Source of the DNA: Microbispora catharanthi
GTDB taxonomy: Bacteria > Actinomycetota > Actinomycetes > Streptosporangiales > Streptosporangiaceae
Assembly (NCBI RefSeq): GCF_006334915.2
Contig: NZ_VDMA02000009.1
Coordinates: 62,001-126,000 of the forward strand
Length of the DNA stretch: 64,000 bases
Direction of reading: 5' to 3'
Shown: in pieces, positions 58,288 through 64,000 of the stretch
Layout of the letters: each line of letters begins with the position of its first letter
Position numbering within the stretch: position 1 is the first letter of the stretch
The notes under the pieces: model-generated
Seen by the model: the letters and a program-made list of their open reading frames with translations, nothing else
The model's database searches: none
Told to the model about the DNA's origin: nothing
Made by a program: the position numbers and the translations under genes

Positions 58288-60486
58288 GTGACTTCTACCT
58301 ATCGGGTGCAGCTGACGCCTGACTTCGGATTCGCCCAGGCCGCGAGCCTCGTCGGATACCTCCGTGACCTGGGGGTGGGCCACCTCTACCTGTCGCCGAT
58401 CCTCCAGGCGTGCAGGGAGTCCCAGCACGGGTACGACGTGACCGACCACGGCCGCGTACGCGAGGAGTTCGGCGGTGAGGAGGGCCTCCGGGCGCTGGCG
58501 GCCAAGGGCATGCCGCTGGTCTCCGACATCGTGCCCAACCACATGACCGTGCCGGTGCCGGAGTCGGACAACGCCCAGCTGTGGGCGGCGCTGCGGGACG
58601 GCCCGGGGTCGCCGGCCTCCCGATGGTTCGACTTCCAGTGGCCGGTCACCCTGCCGCTGCTCGGCGACGACGCCGACGAGGCGCTCCGCGTGGACGGTCG
58701 GGTGCTGCGCTACCACGACCACGCGTTCCCGATCAGGCCCGGCACCGAGCACCTGCCGCTGCCGGAACTGCTGGAGGCCCAGCACTACCGGCTGGCCCAC
58801 TGGCGGGAGAGCCCCGGCTACCGGCGGTTCTTCGACGTGTCGTCGCTGATGGGCCTGCGCGTGGAGGACCCCGAGATCTTCGAGGCCACCCACGCCGTGA
58901 CCTTCCGCCTCATCGAGGAAGCCGTGCTCCACGGGCTGCGCGTCGACCACCCGGACGGCCTGGCCGACCCTCGCGGCTACCTCCGGCGGCTGCGCCCGCA
59001 CGTGCCCGGTCCCCTGTGGGTGGAGAAGATCCTCATCGACGGTGAGCGACTGCCCGCCGACTGGCCGTGCGACGGCACCACCGGATACGACGCGCTCAAC
59101 ATGATCACCCGGCTGTTCGTCGACCCGGCCGGCCGCGACGCGCTGATCGAGACGTTCGGCCGCCACACCGGCGTACGCGACGACTACGAGACCGTGCGGC
59201 ACGACTCCAAGAAGTACGTCATCGACCTGTTCTTCGGGGGAGAGGTCGACCGGCTGACCGACGATCTCGGCGACCCGGAGCTGCGCGAGGCCGTCGTGGA
59301 GCTGCTGGCCGCGATGCCCGTCTACCGGGCGTACGTGAACCCGGGCGAGCAGCCGCCCGCCGACTCCGAGGCGATCGTCCAGGAGGCGGCCGGGCGGGCG
59401 GCCACCAGGACCGACCCCGACATGGTGGCCAAGGCCGCCAACCTCGTCCTGTACGGCCCGCCCGAGGCGGTCACCCGCTTCCAGCAGACCTGCGGGCCGG
59501 TCATGGCCAAGGGCGTCGAGGACACCGCGCTCTACCGGTGGTATCCGCTGGCCTGCCTCAACGAGGTGGGCGGGGAGCCCGACAGGTTCGGAGTGTCGCC
59601 CGCCGAGTTCCACGAGTTCTGCGCCGGGCTGCCGCCGCGGACGATGACCACCCTGTCCACCCACGACACGAAGCGGTCGGAGGACGTGCGCGCCCGTCTC
59701 GCGGTGCTGTCGGAGCTGCCCGAGGAGTGGGCGATGGCCGTCGGCTCCTGGGCGGCGGCCGTGTCGTTCGACCCCAAGCTCGACTACCTCGCCTGGCAGT
59801 CGCTGACGGCGGCCTGGCCGATCCCCCTCGACCGCTTCACCGACTACCTGCTCAAGGCGGCGCGCGAGGCCAAGACGTCGATCTCCTGGCTGAACCCCGA
59901 CCCGGCGTACGAGGAGGGGATCAGGGACTTCGCCCGGCGGGCCATCGACGCCTGCGGCTACTCGGTCGCCTCGTTCACCGAGGTCGTGGACCGGTATGCC
60001 CGCGTCAACTCGCTGGGGCAGAAGGCCGTCCAGCTCCTCATGCCGGGCATCCCGGACGTCTACCAGGGCAACGAGATCACCGACTTCTCGCTGGTCGACC
60101 CGGACAACCGCCGGCCGGTGGACTTCGAGCGGCGCCGCCGGCTGCTGGCCGAGCCCGACGACAGCTGGGACGGCCAGAAGATCCGTGTCACCGCCGCCGC
60201 GCTCGGCCTGCGGCAGCGGCTCGACCCCGAGGCGCCGTACGCGCCGATCGAGGCGGGGGAGCACGCGGTCGCGTTCACGCGGGGCGTCCCCGGGCACGGG
60301 ACCGCCGCCGTCGTGGTCGCGACCCGGTTGCCCGTCGGGCTGGAGCGCAGGGGCGGATGGGGGAGCGACACGATCACCCTGCCGCAGGGGCGCTGGCGCG
60401 ACCTGCTCACCGGCGCCGAGCACGAGGGTGAGGTGCGGATGGCCGACCTGCTGTCCGCGTATCCGGTCGCGATTCTCGAAGGCTGA
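58288..60486 (+). CDS. treY: Malto-oligosyltrehalose synthase
   Basis: Cytoplasmic GH13_26 enzyme of 732 residues converting the reducing-end alpha-1,4 link of maltodextrin to an alpha,alpha-1,1 link. STYRVQLTPDFGFAQAASLV is the conserved N-terminus; further marks are GHLYLSPILQA, SQHGYDVTDHGRV, DIVPNHM, LRVDHPDGLADP (nucleophile), ILIDGERLPADW (acid/base Glu region), TLSTHDTKRSEDVRARL and MPGIPDVYQGNE. Start GTG at 58288 with AAAGG eight bases before; upstream frame overlaps the hairpin. It is followed by treZ 22 bases later. Confidence 0.95.
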   Translation: MTSTYRVQLTPDFGFAQAASLVGYLRDLGVGHLYLSPILQACRESQHGYDVTDHGRVREEFGGEEGLRALAAKGMPLVSDIVPNHMTVPVPESDNAQLWAALRDGPGSPASRWFDFQWPVTLPLLGDDADEALRVDGRVLRYHDHAFPIRPGTEHLPLPELLEAQHYRLAHWRESPGYRRFFDVSSLMGLRVEDPEIFEATHAVTFRLIEEAVLHGLRVDHPDGLADPRGYLRRLRPHVPGPLWVEKILIDGERLPADWPCDGTTGYDALNMITRLFVDPAGRDALIETFGRHTGVRDDYETVRHDSKKYVIDLFFGGEVDRLTDDLGDPELREAVVELLAAMPVYRAYVNPGEQPPADSEAIVQEAAGRAATRTDPDMVAKAANLVLYGPPEAVTRFQQTCGPVMAKGVEDTALYRWYPLACLNEVGGEPDRFGVSPAEFHEFCAGLPPRTMTTLSTHDTKRSEDVRARLAVLSELPEEWAMAVGSWAAAVSFDPKLDYLAWQSLTAAWPIPLDRFTDYLLKAAREAKTSISWLNPDPAYEEGIRDFARRAIDACGYSVASFTEVVDRYARVNSLGQKAVQLLMPGIPDVYQGNEITDFSLVDPDNRRPVDFERRRRLLAEPDDSWDGQKIRVTAAALGLRQRLDPEAPYAPIEAGEHAVAFTRGVPGHGTAAVVVATRLPVGLERRGGWGSDTITLPQGRWRDLLTGAEHEGEVRMADLLSAYPVAILEG

Positions 60487-60508
60487 CGGCTTCGTCCGAT
60501 AGGGGGAT

Positions 60509-62212
60509 ATGCGCATGTTCGAGGTGTGGGCGCCCGAGGCGGCGCGGGTCGAGGTCGAGCACGGGGGCGCCCGGCATGAGATGTCGCGGGGCGCGGGCGG
60601 CCGGTGGACCGCCCCCGGCGACGAGCACGACCTCGACTACGCCTTCTTCGTGGACGGCGACGGGCCGTTCCCCGACCCCCGGACGCGGCGGCAGCCGTAC
60701 GGGGTGAACGGCCCGAGCCGCGTCTACCACCACGACAGGTTCGCCTGGACGGACCAGGACTGGCACGGCCGCGACCTGCGCGGCGGGGTGATCTACGAGC
60801 TGCACGTCGGCACGTTCTCGCCCGAAGGCACCTTCCGGGGAGTGGCCGACCGGCTCGACCACCTGGTCGGCCTCGGGGTCGACTTCGTCGAGATCATGCC
60901 GGTGCCGCCCGTGCCGGGAAAGCGCAACTGGGGCTACGACGGCGTGGACCTCTACGCGGTCTTCGAGGAGTACGGCGGGCCGGACGGGCTCAAGAGCCTG
61001 GTGGACGCCTGCCACCGGGCCGGTGTCGGCGTCATCCTCGACGTCGTCTACAACCACCTCGGTCCTTCGGGCAACTACCTGGCCAAGTTCGGGCCCTACT
61101 TCCACGACGCCAAGGGGTCCTACTGGGGCGACGCGGTCAACCTCGACGGGCCCGGCTCGGACGGGGTGCGGCGCTACTTCATCGAGAACGCCCTGCAGTG
61201 GCTGCGCGACTACCACATCGACGGGCTGCGCCTCGACGCCGTGCACGCCCTGCACGACAAGCGCGCCGTCCACCTTCTGGAGGAGCTGTCGGCCGAGGTC
61301 GACGCGCTGTCCGCCGCCGTGGGCCGGCCGCTGACGCTCATCGCCGAGTCGGACCTCAACGACCCCCGCATGGTCACCCCGCGCGAGGCCGGCGGGCTCG
61401 GCATGCACGCGAGCTGGAACGACGACGTCCACCACGCCATCCACGCGAACGTCACGGGGGAGACCAACGCCTACTACGGCGACTTCGCCACCCTGTCGTC
61501 CCTGGCCAAGGTGCTGACATCCGGCTATTTCCACGACGGCACCTACTCGTCGTTCCGGGGGCGCTCGCATGGCCGACCGGCGACCGGGATTCCCGGCCAC
61601 CGCTTCGTCTGCTGCGCGCAGAACCACGACCAGATCGGCAACCGGCCCGAGGGCGACCGCATGCGGCCCGAGCAGCTCCGCCTCGCCTCCGGGCTGCTGC
61701 TGACCTCGCCGTTCACCCCGATGCTGTTCATGGGCGAGGAGTGGGGGGCGACCACCCCGTTCTACTTCTTCACCGACCACTTCGAGCCGCACCTCGCGGA
61801 GGGCGAGGGCGAACGGCGCAGGAAGGAGTTCGAGGGCTTCGGCTACGACTGGAAGGCCCCAGAACCGGGCGAGGAGACGACCTTCCTGCGCTCCAAGCTC
61901 GACTGGGAGGAGACGGCCAAGGACGAGCACGCCTCGCTGCTGGGCTGGTATCGCGACCTCATCGCGCTCCGCAAGTCTCATCCCGATCTCACCGATCCCC
62001 GCCTGGACCGGGTGCGGGTCGAAGTGGACGAGGACCGGCGCGTCGTGGTGATCGAACGCGGTGCGCTGCGGATCGCCGCCAACTTCGCCGAAGGCCCGGT
62101 GCCCGTACGGCTGGCCGCGTCGCGGCTCCTGCTCGCCTCCGACGAGTCCGCCCGCCTGGCCGGCGACGTGCTCGAGTTGCCGGGCCGCTCCCTGGCCGTC
62201 GCGGAGGTCTGA
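60509..62212 (+). CDS. treZ: Malto-oligosyltrehalose trehalohydrolase
   Basis: Cytoplasmic GH13_10 enzyme of 567 residues releasing trehalose from the TreY product. N-terminal CBM48-like domain (MRMFEVWAPEAARVEVEHGG), then VIYELHVGTFSPEGTFRG, VILDVVYNHLGPSGNYLAKF, GLRLDAVHALHD (nucleophile), TLIAESDLNDPRM (acid/base) and CAQNHDQIGNRP. The C-terminal beta domain ends in PGRSLAVAEV. With GlgX and TreY it forms the glycogen-to-trehalose route. Confidence 0.95.
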   Translation: MRMFEVWAPEAARVEVEHGGARHEMSRGAGGRWTAPGDEHDLDYAFFVDGDGPFPDPRTRRQPYGVNGPSRVYHHDRFAWTDQDWHGRDLRGGVIYELHVGTFSPEGTFRGVADRLDHLVGLGVDFVEIMPVPPVPGKRNWGYDGVDLYAVFEEYGGPDGLKSLVDACHRAGVGVILDVVYNHLGPSGNYLAKFGPYFHDAKGSYWGDAVNLDGPGSDGVRRYFIENALQWLRDYHIDGLRLDAVHALHDKRAVHLLEELSAEVDALSAAVGRPLTLIAESDLNDPRMVTPREAGGLGMHASWNDDVHHAIHANVTGETNAYYGDFATLSSLAKVLTSGYFHDGTYSSFRGRSHGRPATGIPGHRFVCCAQNHDQIGNRPEGDRMRPEQLRLASGLLLTSPFTPMLFMGEEWGATTPFYFFTDHFEPHLAEGEGERRRKEFEGFGYDWKAPEPGEETTFLRSKLDWEETAKDEHASLLGWYRDLIALRKSHPDLTDPRLDRVRVEVDEDRRVVVIERGALRIAANFAEGPVPVRLAASRLLLASDESARLAGDVLELPGRSLAVAEV

Positions 62213-62224
62213 GCGGTCAGGCCG

Positions 62225-62247
62225 CGCCGCGGACGAGGTCCGCGGCG
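62225..62247 (+). terminator. Terminator hairpin after treZ
   Basis: CGCCGCGGAC (62225-62234), GAG, then GTCCGCGGCG (62238-62247): ten perfect pairs with a three-base loop, starting 12 bases after the treZ stop. Confidence 0.7.
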
Positions 62248-62368
62248 TGCCACGTCCGGCCGGTCCAGCCGGACCTCCACACCGGCCGCCCGCAGCACCT
62301 CCGCGGGGCCGACGCCGGGCGACCGCAGCAGCTTCGGCGTGCCCACGCCGCTCCGGCGAGGGTAGGCC

Positions 62369-62848
62369 TCAAGCGGCCTGGGGGACGGGCAGTTCGAAGG
62401 TGACGGTGTCGGGGACCGCGGTGTAGAGCCGCCAGCTCAGGCAGGTGCGCTGGGAGACGACGGTGACGTGCAGGCCGCAGCCCGCCAGCCAGAGGGCCAG
62501 GTCGGCGAAGTAGCCGTCGCCCGACCCGATCACCGCCCGCTCGAACCGCAGGTCCACCCGGGTCGTGCGGGCCGCCTCGTCGAGGGCGCGGTCGGCGCCG
62601 TCCGGTCCCGAACGGGCCAGCAACTGCACCCCGCGCAGCGCGATCCCCACGGAGACGAGCGCGTTGTGGTTGACCGCCACGATGAACTGGTCCAGCGGCC
62701 CGACCGGCACCGTGCGCTGGTAGGCGCTCATCACCTGCCGTACGTCGGGGGTGGTCGGAAGGGGGGATCCGGTCAGGTTCTCGATGTCCAGGAGATGGAT
62801 CGCGCGGCCGCGGCGAAGTGACCTGAGGCGAGTTATGGGGGTGCTCAC
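62369..62848 (-). CDS. NYN/PIN-like domain protein
   Basis: A 159-residue protein with a NYN-type nuclease fold: AIHLLDIENLTGSPLP (first Asp and the IEN motif), FIVAVNHNALVSVGIALRG, VDLRFERAVIGSGDGYFADL (SGDGDF-like, with Tyr for Asp) and LHVTVVSQRTCLSWRLY. NYN proteins are metal-dependent RNases or tRNA-processing factors; the acidic residues are mostly kept. GTG at 62848 with AAGGA close upstream. Divergent from the methylase gene. Confidence 0.7.
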   Translation of the reverse strand: MSTPITRLRSLRRGRAIHLLDIENLTGSPLPTTPDVRQVMSAYQRTVPVGPLDQFIVAVNHNALVSVGIALRGVQLLARSGPDGADRALDEAARTTRVDLRFERAVIGSGDGYFADLALWLAGCGLHVTVVSQRTCLSWRLYTAVPDTVTFELPVPQAA

Positions 62849-62896
62849 GATCCTTGCTCCCTTCCATGCCGACTTCTGGCGTCCATTAGAGCATGT

Positions 62897-62911
62897 GTTG
62901 ACACAATCAAC
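62897..62911. promoter_or_regulatory. Inverted repeat and -35-like site in the divergent region
   Basis: GTTGA-CACAA-TCAAC (62897-62911) overlaps TTGACA (62898-62903) in the region between the NYN and methylase genes. It may be an operator or promoter element; no clear -10 follows on the plus strand. Confidence 0.35.
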
Positions 62912-62995
62912 CAGCCCTTGGTGCGACGTTGCCCATGTCCGAGCCATCGGATATGGTCCGGTCTGATCGAAGAACTGGCGGAAGGCGGAGCGTCG

Positions 62996-64000
62996 TGCGG
63001 CGAGACGTACACGTCACCGCGGCGGACATCGCCCGCTTGGCCGGCGTGGGACGTGCGGCGGTCAGCAACTGGCGGCGCAGGCACGACGACTTCCCCGAGC
63101 CCGTGGGAGGCACGTCCACCAGTCCGGCGTTCTCACTCGCGGAGATCCGGGAGTGGCTGCGCGGCCACGCCGAGGGCAGGGACCTCCCTCCGGACGAGTG
63201 GCTCTGGCAGGACCTGCGGACCACCGTCGACGACGACGACCTCGCCGACCTGATCGCCGACCTCGGGGCCTTCCTGGTGTACGTGCAGCACGAGGCGGAC
63301 GACTGGCGCGGGCTCTCGGCCGGGACCGACGAGGAGGTGGCGCGGGGACTTCCGGCCCGGGTGCGCGCGACGTGCGCGAAGACCGTGAGCGCGGAGGCGT
63401 TCCCCGAGTCCGTCCCGGTGACCAGGGTGCCGCTGGTCCGCTCCATCGCCCGGCTGGCCGTGGAACGCGGCGTCCGCGACACCTTCGAGTTCCTGCGTGA
63501 GCGGTACTTCGAGGTGCACACCCGGCGCGTCTACTCCACTCCCGCCGAGATCGTCACGCTCACGCTCGACCTCGTGGGCGACGGGTTCGGCTCCATGCTC
63601 GACCCGGCCTGCGGCTCGGGCCGCATCCTCGGCCGGGCGCTCGAGCGCTCGCCCGGGGCCCGGCTGCTCGGCCAGGACGTCGATCCGGTGGCCGCCCGGC
63701 TCACCGCCGTACGGCTCGCGCTGCGCTGCGACAACGCGCGGATCAGACCGGGAGACTCCCTGCGCGCGGACGCCTTCCCCGGCGAGCTGGCGGACGCGGT
63801 GGTGTGCAACCCGCCGTTCAACGACCGCAACTGGGGCTACGAGGAGCTGACGGCCGACCCCCGGTGGGAGTACGGCCTGCCACCGCGCGTGGAGCCCGAG
63901 CTGGCCTGGGTGCAGCACGCGCTCGCCCACCTGGCGCCGGGAGGAGTGGCCGTGCTCCTCATGCCCCCGGCCGTCGCCAGCCGCAGGTCGGGCCGCCGGA
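62996..64000 (+). CDS. HTH-containing N6-adenine DNA methylase-like protein (3' end beyond window)
   Basis: At least 335 codons; the gene runs off the window. N-terminal HTH VTAADIARLAGVGRAAVSNW followed by RRRHDDFPEPV, then a helical region, then an N6-type methyltransferase: MLDPACGSGRILGRAL (SAM motif I) and DAVVCNPPFNDRNWGYEE (NPPF catalytic motif). Such HTH-fused methylases are common in actinomycetes, mostly without an endonuclease neighbour. GTG at 62996 with GGAAGGCGGAG upstream. Whether it modifies DNA or another substrate is unknown. Confidence 0.85.

Overview
The window is chromosomal DNA from a high-GC actinomycete. GC-rich codons dominate throughout, GTG starts are common, and many genes join by 4-base stop/start overlaps. 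WhiJ-type HTH/DUF397 loci, a DUF6158 protein, a SARP/BTAD regulator and lipoprotein signal peptides with Ala-rich lipoboxes point to the Streptosporangiales (Streptosporangiaceae-like). This placement is inferred from gene content. No rRNA, tRNA, CRISPR array, complete insertion sequence or origin was seen.

Layout. 0-8 kb: the 5' part of a NarL-type response regulator with its histidine kinase, a secreted PAF-acetylhydrolase-like esterase, an agmatinase-family ureohydrolase, two bacterial PH-domain membrane proteins, an LLM flavin oxidoreductase and a 43-residue lysine-rich protein. 8-21 kb: an aromatic catabolic island. A minus-strand operon runs mhpB-mhpC-mhpD-SnoaL-HpcH/HpaI aldolase-mhpA-FAH hydrolase-FAD hydroxylase-Baeyer-Villiger monooxygenase. 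A divergent TetR gene and an SDR plus aromatic-acid:H+ symporter pair complete it. The two catabolic promoters share a direct-repeat operator. 21-26 kb: a second MFS transporter whose start codon lies in a perfect inverted repeat, a WhiJ-type triad (HATPase, HTH, DUF397) and several small proteins.

26-40 kb: a probable alpha-1,3-glucan utilisation locus. It has two paralogous LacI regulators, two secreted GH87-type glucanases (one with two discoidin domains), an ABC sugar importer (binding protein and two permeases, no ATPase) and a GH13 alpha-glucosidase. The expected flow is extracellular glucan cleavage, import of the oligosaccharides, then hydrolysis to glucose. 39.6-43.6 kb: a second HTH/DUF397 group, a probable remnant of an actinomycete integrative element (small CxxC protein plus the N-terminal part of a Tra-like protein), MscL and a methyltransferase.

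43.7-46.2 kb: a LacI regulator and a Ser/Thr kinase that overlap by 14 bases. A perfect TGGGAGCGCTCCCA operator sits at their promoter and again just past the kinase stop. 46.5-55.6 kb: a DUF305 lipoprotein, a secreted Pro-rich protein, an OmpR/histidine kinase pair, a large SARP-AAA regulator, an NmrA-type oxidoreductase with a divergent HxlR repressor, and an MBL-fold protein. 56-62.2 kb: glgX-treY-treZ, which converts glycogen or maltodextrin to trehalose. 62.3-64 kb: a NYN-domain protein and, divergently, an HTH/N6-DNA-methylase gene cut by the window edge.
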